From: Anoplolepis gracilipes
Taxonomy: Eukaryota; Arthropoda; Insecta; Hymenoptera; Formicidae
NCBI RefSeq assembly: GCF_047496725.1
Contig: NC_132979.1
Location: forward strand, 5,783,501 to 5,847,500
Direction: 5' to 3'
Length of the DNA stretch: 64,000 bases
In this document: positions 40,301 through 54,800 of the stretch, piece after piece
Position numbering within the stretch: the first letter of the stretch is position 1
Layout: every line of letters starts with the position of its first letter
Notes under the pieces: generated by a model
What the model was told of the DNA's origin: nothing
Databases searched by the model: none
What the model saw: the letters and a program-made list of their open reading frames with translations, nothing else
Program-made: the position numbers and the translations under genes

Positions 40301-43300
40301 CATATAATAATTGCAAAAATTGAAAAATCACTTTTTAAGGACACAATTTTTATTAACAAGAATATTTAATTTTGACAAAATAAAAAAAGAGATAATTTTC
40401 TCGATATGAAATTTCGCTTAAACTAATGTAACGAAACATTATGGAGCCTATATTGGATTCGCATTACGTCTGCAAAATCATCGACAATCTAATACATTAT
40501 GTATTACACATATATTACATTGAAACGAAACTCACCTCCTCCTCGGCCTCCTTCTCGATGTTAGTTAGAGACTCGGCATCAGCGAGATTGTCGACGGCGA
40601 TAGCCAAGAATACGTTCAAGAGGATATCTGCATTGCTATCTTCGTCAAGGATCGATTAAAATTTATTAAATCAGGCCGGATCGATAACACTGAGCGAGCG
40701 CTACTTTCGATTTAAAATACGCGATTTAAAAAGAAGAGATAATTACTCGTCGCGAATTTGTCTCTTTTCGATAAAGGATACAGTTGCCGCATATGAAGAG
40801 GATAATGAAATAAACGCAGGCGAGCACGCCAAAACTGGCGACGCCACCGTAAGCTTGGATACCGACGTACATCACAGCGTTCCAATCCTCGCCGGTTAAT
40901 ATCTGGAAAATGCAGAAATCAAATGTATTCCACTTTATTTTTAGAAGCGTAAGAAAATAGAGGAGAAAAATATAGCAGCCCGAAAATAGTGAGTGAAATC
41001 GGTTATATCTTCGCGATGAATAAAGCGATTTAATATCGCGAGTAAAAATTTTTTTAAATTTCACACTCTCCTTTCTTTACATAATATTTGAATACCTGAA
41101 ACACGGTGAGCAAACTCTGCCAAAAACTGTCAAAATTGTGACGCGTCTTTTCCTCCATCTCGCTGAAATTGAACTTTCCACCGAAGACCTATTTGAAGAA
41201 TAAAAAATAAAAGGTTGAAGAAATAAATGAAACGTATATATGTACGGTGTTTTCGCGTCGCTACATTTTCGCGTTAAATCTACCTGCATGCCCAGAAGAG
41301 CGAAGATGACGATGAAAAGAAAAAGCAGGAGCAGCAGCGAGGCGATCGATTGTATCGAGTTCAGTAGAGAGGCCACTAAATTTGATAGTGATCTCCAATA
41401 TCTGTCAAGAAAGAAAAGCAATGCATCTCATATATTCATCCCGAATGTAAGTTTTGCGTTTTCCGGAATATTCTTCTATCATAATCGTTGTAACTTAATT
41501 TTGCAAGGATTTAATTAAATATAAGTTATCATCTCGAAGAAAAAGTACTCACTTTGTTACTTTGAATACCCTGAGCAACCGGACGCAACGGAGCACGGAA
41601 ATGCCAAGAGGCGGCATTACACGTGTATTTGTAAGTATCATTTCGGTAATCGAGCCGATCACGACGAAGCAATCGAAACGATTAAACAACGAGACGAAAT
41701 AACCCTGCGAATTATAGTGGCGGAAGATTAAAATCGTTCAAGATATTTTTTCTACACTAAAAAAAAAATATTTTCCTAATGTAAATAGATTTCTAGATGT
41801 CTCGATTAAAATTTATCGCTACTTTTTGTATCTGTTAGAATATTGTTTGTCACGTGTAGAATTTATAGCAGCAATATTCTAGCAATACCTCTAGAAAATT
41901 TAGATCCCATTGCCAAATATTAATCACAAATATAATTGTCCTTGACAATAGGCCTTAAAAATAGGCATCGCAGAACAATTTTCTGTCTAAATTACACTAA
42001 TAGTACAGATATAAATTCTGTCTCTGTCATTTAAATTGATTAAGTGCAAAATATATGCAGTGTCACAGTATTTACTAATAACTTTATCTGTTTCAGTTAA
42101 TTTTTTACACCTAGAAAATTTTTGTTGAAGTTGCAAGATTATTTTTTTTTTAAGTGTAAGAAAAATACTTATAAGCGTCTTTCTATTTAACAAGAAAAAG
42201 AAAAGAAGAGTGACGCTTGCATTTATCTTTGTTTATAAATATATGTCAATAAATGATGCGTAAATAATAAGAAATTAATTAAATAAAATGTAACATTAAT
42301 ATTTATTAACTTTACGCCACATTTCGTCTACGAAAAAGAATCATTAGAAAGTATGCGACGAGATTACTCACCTGAAAACCTAAACTGTACATCTTTAACA
42401 TCATCTCCATGGAGAAGAGTACGATGAAGAACATGTTCGTGATTTCTAATGGCAGACGAAAGAGTCTCGCATTACGAAATGCATTACCAGAGGCGCCGGA
42501 GCGGTTTATAATTAAAGGCAAACACACGCTAAGTCGACTTTATTTCCGCTAAGCAAGCAGCAAGAGACGGTATTTACCTTGAAAGTCGTCCAACCAGGGC
42601 GGCTGATTGTAATGTTCTGTAGCAAGAACGCCGGTATTCAAGAAAACCAGAACTATGATGAGCCAATAGAAGACCTGGGACTTCACTGCCTTTCGGCAGG
42701 CTCTTCGCATCCGTCTGTTCACTCTGCAAATTCGCATCACAATACGCGACTGTAAGTCTAAAGTTTGCCCTTTCGCCCACTCGCTCGCGTGTATATGAGC
42801 GCTTAGCAAACTTCTTTGAACTTGTTCAGATAAATGACGCTTTGATCTCTATTGAGACGTTCGTATATACGCGTAAGAATTCCGCGATGGTATTTCGGAG
42901 AAGGAATTTTCTCAAATCTATCACGTACACCATGTAGAATCCCCCATATATATATATATATATATATGCAACAATAGCTCCATCGTGAGTTTTATATACT
43001 ATTTTTAAAAATTTAATTTCGTAAGAGTCGCAAAAATCGATTACCTCTCTAGATTTCGCTTCTTCTTTTTCCAAACGGACTCTTGTTGAATACCTTCTTC
43101 ATCGCCCTCCAATTGATCCGTGCTCTCTATTTCGTTTTGTTGCTTGGCTATGTAATATCAAACTCCGTCGATTAATTAGCATACCCTGACTAGGGAGAGA
43201 AAGTTTCATCTCGCGGAATTTAGTTTAATGAACAACTTTCCGAATTTACATTATGCACTTCTATATACTTGCATTTACATAAACACTATATATGAATTCA

Positions 43301-46300
43301 GTTGCATAAATACTGATGTGATTTTCAGAAAATTACGTATAAATTTATTTTATGTAAATATACATGTATAGTTATTTCCGATATATTTTGTTCCTTCTTT
43401 TTTTTTAAAATGTACAATATGTGAAAATTATTAATTTATATTTTTTATTTAATTATTAAAATATTTGTTTCCAATTATTTTCCAACATATTTTATATTTT
43501 TATTAATTAAAATATAATAATAATACTTATTATTATTGTATATATGGTATTATAAATTTATTATATTTATAATATCTCTAGTATGCATGTACTTTTTTAT
43601 CTGACATACATACTTTTTCCGTCTTGCTTCGGTTCGTCTGTCTCCGGCTCGATGTCTTCGGCCTGCGTTATCCAATCGAGATAACCCCTGAGATCGTCCT
43701 CGATCTGCTGTTTCTCCCTGAGCTTGTGAAAGTCGCCACGTGCCTTCGCCTTTTCTCTCTCCTTGGAGAATTCACTGCACCAAAAATGGGACGGACGCAT
43801 GTACAATCGCGTCGCGTTATGATTAGAGATATGCGTTTGGTACGTAATTGAAACATTCAAAGGCGATGAAACGGAAATCGAGACGGGCGTGAAAAGCGAA
43901 GGGAAAGGAAGAGTAAAGGGACTCCTCCCTTTATTTGTCCGCGCTTGTTCGATCTCTCACTCGACAAACAAGTATGTCTTTGTAAATGCGTCCATGCGTA
44001 CATCGCGAGAAATCGTGAAAAGACTCTTTGCTTACAATCTCTCCTTTTTATGAAAAAAAAAAAAAAAGAAAAAAAAAAGAAAAAAAGAAAAGCGACAATC
44101 TAAGAAGGATCTAATTATTCGGAGGAATAAAGCCTCTCTTGATAAAAGCACATTCCAATTAAAAGTTTTCATTTGGTGAGATAAATTTTAGCATATAAGA
44201 TTATATTCAACCCAAGTTGAACCAAGGAAGATTTTAATCGTGTTTCTCCGAGTTCTTTATTATTTCTCAAGGAAGCAAGCACATTTAAAACATTCCATCT
44301 GACATTTTGACGACTGGATAATTTCCGAGCAATCTATATGAAATGTATTTCGAACATGTGTGTGCGGTGTTTCCAATAATGTTTGTGCGCGATGCGTTAA
44401 GCGATGGATAAAATGTAAAAAGCGAAGGAAGTTAAATCGCGCTTATCATCGATACCGTTTTCACGCCTTGATTAGCCGCGCATCCTTTACCGATACGCAA
44501 TGGAGTGTGTGCGTGTGTACATGTGTATGAACCTAAGAAAAAGATATTTTTATCTTGTCCCCTCATCGGGAATTGTAAAACTCCGCGAGGATAGATATCG
44601 CAAGCCGATCGACTTATATCCTCCGAAAGGATCGAGATTCATGTCATTGTATCAACATTACGTTTAGATGAAGTAGATATAATATTGAAATTTATCATTC
44701 TTAATATTTTATAGTGAATTTAGAACCGCGTACTTTTTTCCTGAAAATTTATTTATCGCAATAAAAACTATTTACGGCGCAAAACTTTTCCTGACACTTA
44801 CCCAGACAACACACCAAGAATTAGATTCATCACGAAGAAAGCTCCAAGAATGACCATCGAGATGAAATAGATCCACTGCCACGAGCTCCCCATCGCATCC
44901 TCGATCTAAATTTAACATGATTATAAAGTCTTGAACTAATGATTAATTAATCTTGATTTAACGTAAAATTAATAGACTCACTATTAATCGAATAAATAAA
45001 ATAATAATTAATTATAGCAAGGCATAAGTAAATTTTCATATATAGTAACACATCAATTTATTACATGTACATACTAATTATATTAATTACTTCAACAGAG
45101 TGTCTATTCTCTGAAAAAAAACCTAGAAAATCTGGAATTTTTAAGGGTTGAAAAATCAAATAATCTTCATGAAATTTTATTAGAGATTTAGAGAATTTTT
45201 TAAATTATTTCTTTGATTATTTTGCTTTTATATCGCCAACAAGTCTTCGCAAAATATCAAGCGAAAAAAAATACTTGTGATGAAAGCCATTCAATTTTTT
45301 CATTATTTTTTCAAATCTAATCATTTGAAACTTAAGTGACTTTTTATTTTTCCTTCTTGATTGTATGAATAGAAAAATTAAGAAGCCCGCGTAATAAAAC
45401 ACTCGCCTCTAAAAGTTCTTTAATTTTACCTGGAATTTTCGACAAATATATCTGGAAGATTAAGTCAGAATCATTTCTGATAATCAAAAAATTCAAGTAG
45501 ACACCCTGTTCAAGTATTAATGTGAGTTGTCTCCGTGAAAATTTCGTTTGACAAGACATATATCGCGTATGGGACATATTTTTACATTATAAAGCACGTC
45601 TGTCCAGCCTTCGAGGGTGACGCATTGGAAGACCGTGAGCATGGCCAGTCCGAAGTTGTCGAAATTCGTGATGCCGTAGTTGGGACCCTCCCAGAACTGT
45701 TTGCTGCAGTAGTAATCGGGTCCGACGCGAGAGCACTGGAAGCCACTATCGCCGGTATCGCAAGGTATCGGACCGTCCATTATCTCGTCTGCGATACAAA
45801 GGGGAATCGAACTTTTAATCCTGGCGAGATAAACGACGATCGGAAACCATAATAAGATCAGCCCCAGCTAAAAATTTCGAATTAGTTGCAAGATCAACGA
45901 GTTTAACGCGTCGTAATACATCGTTAAAGTGTTTGCATATATTTCTCTATACGTATATCTATGCAAAGTGGCTCGAGACTAGCACTTTTTCTCCTTTGCT
46001 AACGCGATTTATCGATCTTTCTGTCTCGCATTTCTCCGATACATAGGTCAATTAAAAGAGCTTCATTAAGCCCGTTCCTTCGTTAAACTTTAAATACACT
46101 TGAGCCAACTCTGTCAACGCGACAAATCGTATTTGGACCTCTTTCCAAATTAAAATAATAATTTAATTTTGATATAAATAGTATACGTAAATATAGGACA
46201 GAGAAATATCTAACATGTCATAAAAAGGTAATTAACATACATTTTAATTAGTGAAAGTAATTATTTTAATTGTGTATTTAGAGATTAACATTCTTTACGA

Positions 46301-46510
46301 CCCTGTATATATTTACATAAAAATGATAGAACATAAAGAATACATATACAACAGCAATATATTAATTAATAATCATTAATATAAATTAATTCTATTATTC
46401 ACTATTTATTATTAATTCTATTTATACACAGATAAGCAAAAATATTAGAAGAAAAAACTTTATCAGAAAGAAGCTTGATGTGAGTTTGCGCGAATTTGTT
46501 TTTCTTTCTT

Positions 46511-46549
<39 letters not shown>

Positions 46550-47972
46550 TCGCATCTCGACGCATCTTTTTGTATCGCCCGGGCCCGGCAACGTCCACCC
46601 GCTATTTTACGCATTCCCGTGAATCAGCTGTTTGCCGTGCGGCACGCAAGCCGCGCGCGCCTATCCCTCGCGCTAATAATAATTAGACGTTAGTTTCGCG
46701 TCCGCGTCTCGCGGCTGAATCATATCTAAAATAGCCGTCCCGGCGTAAAGTGTGTTAGGAGGCTAAAGCTGGGAGTTCCCCTCAGGGCCCCTCGCCAAAT
46801 CTCCTCTCCCTCCCTCCCTTCCTCTTCCTTCGTCTTTTGCCATTCCTCGGTCCCGACGTGTTCGATTTTTTCGTCGAATCTCACGGGGGCGACCCTTACC
46901 GAGACCTATTCCTAAATAATCTAACAGATCCAAATAAATTTTGCTTTCTAACTCCCCGTTAATTCTTTATAGCTAACAAATGCAGACAAATTGGTAGCGC
47001 GTGTATTAAGACTGAACGGAAATTTCGATGTAACTTCAGTTTCATAGGTTTTTTTAGAATTCGCTATAAATTGCATGAGTGAGCACTTTTATAAACGCGA
47101 CAATGTATACATTTTTTTTCACGATTAAAGAATAATGTCCTTGATATGTATTATACGTATATATATGTATTATATGTACTATATAAATTCTATATATAAT
47201 ATTATATATGTATTTTGTATATTCGTATATAATATAATGTATATATACATGTATAAATACATATAAATATATATATTTAAATATAATTTTTTAATAAAAA
47301 GTTTAGATTTGCCTTTAAAGAAATATTATTAATTTTTAGCGACATATATATATGTCTATGAAATTAATTATAAAATAATATTAAGATAATGTCCAAATTA
47401 AATTTCTTAGCCAAATATCTGAGTCGGAGAGAGATTCGGGGGATTCACAATTTAATAAATTTAAGAGCATCTTGCGCAAACATCGATCCGCGATACGTTT
47501 GCCGTCATGAGAGTTGCCGTTGCCAAGCACGTTATCCGTTAAATTTTTATCAGGACACGTAGCAATCCTAGAACGTGCACTTACCAGTTAAGTTATGTCT
47601 GCATGTTTTGTGCATCTTTCCGAAGAACAGCTCGAGGCCGATGATGGCGTAAATGATGATGACGAAGAGAACTAATAAAGCAATGTGCAAAAGTGGTACC
47701 ATCGCCCTCAAAATAGAGTTTAGGACCACTTGAAGACCTACGCAAAATGACGAATCAATTTATTTCTATCGTTAATTACGCGTCTCTCTTTCTTCTCACA
47801 CACACACACACACACATACACATACATTAATTGTTATTAATTTTTTTAAACAACATTAAATAATATGTTCTGGCAAAGTAATTATAATTATTTTGACATC
47901 TCAATTATAAATTACAAATTAATTCCTTGATATTTAATTGCAACAAAAATAATTGACACATTAATTACTATT

Positions 47973-48036
<64 letters not shown>

Positions 48037-48827
48037 AAACAGCTAAATAATATATTCCAGTGAAACAAAAATTTATATGATTGTATTAACATTTCATGGA
48101 TCGTATCCAAGTTGAATTTATTTAATTTCTGGATGTTACGTCGCGACAGAATCAATATTTTCAGTGAAAAGTCTTACTTGGAATACCGGAAACCAGCCTG
48201 AGAGGACGTAGAACACGAAACGCCCTTAAGGCCTTGATGTCGAAACCCTCCTTCATGAGCATCATCAGCACCGTGCTTATCATTCTACAAAGAGGAATGC
48301 AAAAAAATTTTTCTATACAACGGACAAGCAAGGATTAATGATTTGATAATAAAATGAAGACTTTATAATATAGGCTTAAAGTCATTTTCCCAGAAGATAA
48401 TTTGTCCCTGAAGAAAAGAGCTTTCTGTGCCAAGGCTAATAGCATTATAAACGCCGCATGGCGGCATTTATGAGAACGTTTATGAAGCATAAAAGGAGGA
48501 AAAGGAAGCTTCCCCTTCTTCCTAAATAAACGATAGATATCGCGATCTCTTTTTCTGAGAAAAAATACCATTCTCCAAAATTATCGCGTCTGGTAGAGCA
48601 TAATTTTTTTTTTAACATCACATCTTTAAACTACAGCAAACATTCAACGAATCACGAAGTTTATGACGCTATCGCAAACGAGCGAAATGAAACCGCCGAC
48701 CGGAAGAAAATATTTCTCGCCCGATGAGACAATTTCGAATGTTACCGACGACTGCATTTTCCTCGTATATTAGGCTGCGTGTCATTTGAATAATGGCCCG
48801 TTACGTAATGGTCGATTCGGAGAGAGA

Positions 48828-48865
<38 letters not shown>

Positions 48866-51800
48866 ATGTGGATGCGCATGTTCTCTCCCGTAGGACATTA
48901 AGACGGATCGATTCGCCGTGTCGTTAACCGAGGGCGATAAAGTTATCAGGCAGGAGAGGAAGCGCCGTCACGTTGGTGTTATACCCGAAGCGTGCGCTCC
49001 GGAAAATAGGTACACAGTTACGCTTGTCGATACGAAACGCCGTAATCCGGGATAGATTTTCGCCAACAATCCTCCACGCGGAATAAATAAATTCGCGTCG
49101 CGGCAATCGCGGATCATTAACCAGAGGAAACAGCGCAAAGAGGGATTGCTTGCGACATGCTCTGCTTGTCAAACTCCTCACGGGAATTTTATATAACATA
49201 CGCGCGTGTATCTGTGCGGCTTCTCTCTCTCTCTCTCTCTCTCTCCCTCTCGTCTCTTTACTCTGTAAAAATCGATGAGATCGCGTAAATAGGGTACCAT
49301 TATTTACGTCATGTATATATAGCGCGTATGCGATATATCGTGGTAGTAATAGATGCATATAGGGGTCATGTATCGGGATTCTGGCGCGGATGGATTATGG
49401 TACCGGGATACCGTTCGCACACGGCATTGCAATCACGATTAATGATTTTTTAAATACTTTTTTATCCGCGAAATTTCTGAAAGAGAGGGGGATCGGAATA
49501 TTTTCAGAAAATGTCAAAAATACGCAACGTTGCATCTTTTATGCTTTTCGAGATAAAAGTACACATTCTTCGTACACCTCCGTAAAAAAAATATATTCTC
49601 AAAATATGTATACTTTACAAGTTGATTCTTAATAAATTAATGTATAAGGATATATTCTCTTCTTTAAGTGATATTTTCTGGAATATCTTATTTCTAAATT
49701 AAGCAAAAACTTATATTTAACTTGTTAAAGTTTTAATAAATAATAAATGTTTGTTAGTTTCATCATTAGAATTAATAATCTTAAATGTAAATAATATAAT
49801 GATAAGAAAATATCCCGTTCAGCATATAGATTTATATATTATAAGAATATTTGAGATTACTTTACTTTTTAGAGAATTTCTCTCTTAAATTAAAAAGATT
49901 ATCTTGAGGCGCTTTTACAGAATAATATTATAAAGATAAATGAAATATTTTAAAAATAAGAATATAATTTTTTCGGTGAATTTATTCCCACAACCAATAC
50001 ATGTACAAGTCAATAGTCGCGAGTACAAATTCCCCGCGTGTAGCAATTTGCTGAGATATTAATTACAATGATGCTCGGCCATCGCAAGGGGAGGAATGGG
50101 GGAGGTAGACCTATTGGGGACAATATCGAGACTTGAACGGCGCTCATGAATTTTCAATCCCCGATCGCTGTTATACTCTGCCGGATTTAATTTACACGCA
50201 TGAGTCGCGACATTACGTCGACCGATCGCTCGAGTACATCGGGATTATGTCGTCAATTAACTCTCTAACTCGCGCGTGTAATAATTCGAGTACGAGATAT
50301 TCCGTCACCCCCCAGACGAAAAAGATTTTTCGATTTCCTCCTTCCTTCCTTCCTTCCTTCCTTCCTTCCTTCCTTCCTTCCTGCCATCCTTCCGGCGTTT
50401 CTCACTCGTTCGCGCACCACCAGTTCCGTTTTATTTTCGCTCCACGAAATACATCGGATCAACTCTCGTTCGTGAATCAATCTCGAACCGATTTCATCAA
50501 CTTCACAGCTTCGGATGCCCGCGCGCGTCTTCATGAGATAAAGCGCAAACTTTTACAATTTTTCCCGTTCGCCTTTTTTAACTTACGTTCGCTGGCTTTT
50601 TTAATGCATATACTATACGCGAAAACACAAAAATACTCCGATAACTCCGAAGAGAGTAACTTTGTTCCCGTGCTGTATAATCAGTACACAATAGGAGGGC
50701 GGAGTTTTCGAAATCACTTTAATATTTATAAGACTCGCCTCTCTGACTCTTATAAATATTAAAGCTTGCTAGTAAGAGAGCTTTTTATGATACTATTGTA
50801 TAAAACAATTGTCGATAATTTGTTGATTCTTCTCTCTATCTCTGTAATATGAAATTATTTTATATAGTTTTTTTTTTATATAATATTTATATGTAACTAT
50901 TATATATCTGAATTTTTGTTAATATACAGAGTTGCGAAAATAACTTTTGTTCCTATGTTTATTAATGTTCAACATTTACCGAAGTATCTCAAGGTAATCG
51001 AGTTATACGACTTGTCGATGCTATTTGTGAATTTTGGCGGATATTATCGATATTGTATGAGGGAAAACATTACCAGGTGTAAACTATCCAATGGCAAAGT
51101 GTATATGACCGTCACGCACTATCGATTACATGGACATTGATCCAATTAACTTGCAATTGATACAAGTTGTTAGATGCGATATATATATCTTTATTAGTTC
51201 TCGCTTGTTCAATTTGGAGGAAAATGAGTTTATCAGAAAACAAACGCCGCGTATAACATTAAGACGTTATAAGTGCTTGATTTTCTGAACCGATTTTTCA
51301 TTAGAAACTTCAAATAAAAGGAGACGGATAATTAATAAAAGAGAAATTCAAACTTAGAGAAGATAAGCTTCTTTTAAAAATATGTTAGTAAATGAGAACA
51401 TATCATCCGCTAACGTAATCCTAATATTGATTCAATCCAATTACAGGGAATTTAATTTATAATATATTAAGACCTTAAAAATGTAATATATAAATAAAAA
51501 TATTTTATCCGTGAAATTAATTCTACCAAAATAAAAGCTGCAATAAGTTATTTTTTTTTTTTTTTCATGAATGAAAATCAGTCCTACAGCTATTTGTGGA
51601 CAAAACATAAAATAAATGTGGAAATTTATTAAATTGATGTACTCACCCAATCACGACTATCGTAAAATCCAGCAAATTCCAACCGTTGCGGAGATAAGCT
51701 CCTGGATGGGCGACGAAGCCGTAAGCTATGATCTTCATCACGCACTCCACCGTAAAAATCACAAGAAAAACGTACTCTATCTTCTCCTGCAACATACCAT

Positions 51801-54800
51801 AGGAAAAAGTCGTCGTAGGAAATAGGAAAAAAAAAAAATATATATATATATATATATTAGGGTTGATCAATCATCTCTAAAAGAGCATTCAAAGCGAAAG
51901 TCGCAAGTCCAGGAAAGTTTTCTTAATATTGAAAAGAGGCCACGATTGATAAGTATCGAGCGATAAGACGCATTGCCGCAATTTCGCGGCAAAACACGTT
52001 CGTGTTAAGCGAGGGTAATTGAAAGCGACGGGAACAAATTGCGGCGGATTGCAATTAAAAACGAGCCCGAGAAGACAATATTTCGCGCGCACGCGTACAC
52101 AGATGTTAAACATTTAAAGCACGAGCGTCCGCGTTGCAGTTGGATTACAACGAGTTACGACGAGAACGTGATCGCCGTTTACGCAGAAGAGGGTGCCGAC
52201 GCGCGCCGATATTTTTTTACATGGGACTTGTAAACTCGTCGCCTTTTTTTTCCTCTCTAGGATAAATTGTATGTAACCTGTTGCTGTTTCCTTTCCTTTT
52301 TTTTTTTTTCGTTTTAATGTCTCATTAACTTTCCTCCGTCACGGTTAATTCAAGGAAGCGAAAACTTTAATAGAAGGCACTCTCCAAATTTCGAAACTTT
52401 AATCAACTCATTATCAAGCCGCGGAATTAATTACTTACCATATCAGCTGCAAAACTGTATAACACTGTTGAACGTTTATCATAGCATATTTTACAAGTGA
52501 TTTTACAGATGATTAAAATTATAATATGAATAATAAAAATTGATAAAATCATGATTGCGATGTAGCAGAAAAATTGGATTTTCGCGAAATATATTATTTA
52601 TAAAATAGAGAATGATCACAATTCGTAAAAATTTAATATTATCTTTTAATTGTAAATATATTTGTAAAAAATGTAAAAGCAAAGATGTGCAAGTTTAAAA
52701 CTAATTTTTTGACATCAATCATCCCCCCCATTAGTATGACTCATATGTAGTAGTATCAGCAGCATCGCCGGCCATCGCGTAAAAGGATTAATCGACGCAT
52801 GGCACGATTGTGATTAAGGGGAGGAGGAGGGGGGGGGGGTGAAAAACCGGTATAGGCCTTGGTGAGAAAAACAGGCGAAACAAAAAGAAGAAGCGGAGGG
52901 TTAAAAATAAGGCCGAAGAGAGAACGCTCGCTACACATCAGAGGTGGGGAAAAAAGCTGCCGTACGAAGAGAGAAGGTATACACAGGGTATGGACGTTAA
53001 AGGGGAAGTTGAAAGCGGATACCACAGAGAGAGGACACGGATTCTCTCTCACTCTAGTTTTCTATCTCTCTCTCTCTCTCTCTTTCTCTCTGCGCGGCAT
53101 CCATTGCGTTTAATTTCCAAAATCGATCGATTATCGGTTCGCTGAAATAAGCTCGAGCGCACATTATATCGTTCGTATTGCTCGCCGATGCATGACACGT
53201 GGGCGCCGCCGTTACGTGACTTTGAGGGTGCAAAGTTGTGTAGAAAGTTTTGACAAATCACGTTGTTTCTCACTCTCTCCTTTTCTCTATTTCTCTCTTC
53301 CTTTCTTTCTTTCTTCACGCTCGTTCTTCTTTTCAATACTTTATTATTTCTTCTATTAAAAATTTCTTCTTTTTTTGAAAGAATTGTTTGGCATATATAT
53401 GTGTACATATATATATGTGTTTTAATCACATTTTAATCACGATAAATTATTTTTTCTCTCATACTTGTCAACTTTATTCTCTAAAGACCTTTCCCATAAA
53501 TATAAATTAGATTGCTTTAATTAACTGCCGATCTTCTCACTTTAGACAATTTATAGCATGATTTTTAAAGATTTACTTTCTAAATAAAAATTAATACTTC
53601 ATTACTTTTTCATAATATGCTTTATTACTTTGATGTAAAAGTTCTATTATAAAAATTTGAGAATAATTCGTTATAGTTCGGTGATTAAACAAATTTTTAT
53701 CCGAGTGAAATAAAAGTGAAATAAAAAGAATATATACATATGTATATATTAATCACGATAAATTATTTTTCATTTCAAAATTGTCAACTTTATTCTCTAA
53801 AGACCGGTCCCATAAATATAAATTAGATTGCTTTAATTAATTATCAATCTTCTCATTATATAACACACTTCATTTATATTCTATTATTAGATCGGCATTT
53901 TTCATTAGAAAATGCATTTGTATCACGCATAATTTTTTTACTTATTCACATGAGGATTAATACATTGTTCACCACGTGGGCGAAATACGGAAAGAGCAAG
54001 TTGTAAGGTCAGGAAAGTAGGTATTACGCAAACGTGCCTGTCGAATAACAGATTCGCCGCTGCGATATTAAATGCTAGATCGTGTTTAGGCCTAACGAAT
54101 ATTTCATGTTGTCTGAGAGATTAGATCTGTTCGATTTACGACACATATTTGCACATCGCGTGGCAAACTAGTTAATAGAACTTGTATGGAATTTTAAAGA
54201 CTCTTTATTATAGATTGAAATTTATAATCGCGATATTTGATCAAAACTTTTACTAAAAGATTTTGAAATATATTATATATAAAATGTACATTTATATATT
54301 TTGTGTGTGTGTGTGTGTGTATTCATATTAATGAAAAAAGATAACTTTATATTTAATACTGCTCTTTTTCTATGAGCATGATTTTTTATGTTCAAGATAA
54401 AAAAAATCTCTTTTTCTGTCATTTTATCTTTAAAAACTATAATAAATATACATAAAAATGTTCACATATGTACATACGTACATGAAACGACATATACATA
54501 TATTGCGAATTTTTTATATAGTTCCAAAATCTTGTGGTGGTAAAAGATATCAGAGTTGTCGGAGTTTTATCTCGATTGAGTATTGGGAGGAGAATGAAAA
54601 AGTTGGAAGTTTTTAAAGAAGACTTAGAGAGATCGATCTTAAGATTTGCGACTTTTTGGAGTTTGTGACTGGATTCGCAAATCTTTCCCAAAGGCATTGT
54701 TCCCCGTTCCCCGTTTCTCAGAGAGGGAATGTTTAAAGAGTGACGCACAAACAGTAAAGGAAAAGGAAAACACTAAATATAAATAAACAGGACATATAGT

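Noticed and set aside
44802..44905. Alternative partner for the IS6 exon, as in vertebrate exons 8/8a
   Set aside because: Neither adjoining intron shows a second IS6-like open segment.
50133..50762. 209-codon + strand ORF
   Set aside because: Spans the TTCC microsatellite and ends in the perfect hairpin; composition is not coding-like and it is antisense in an intron.
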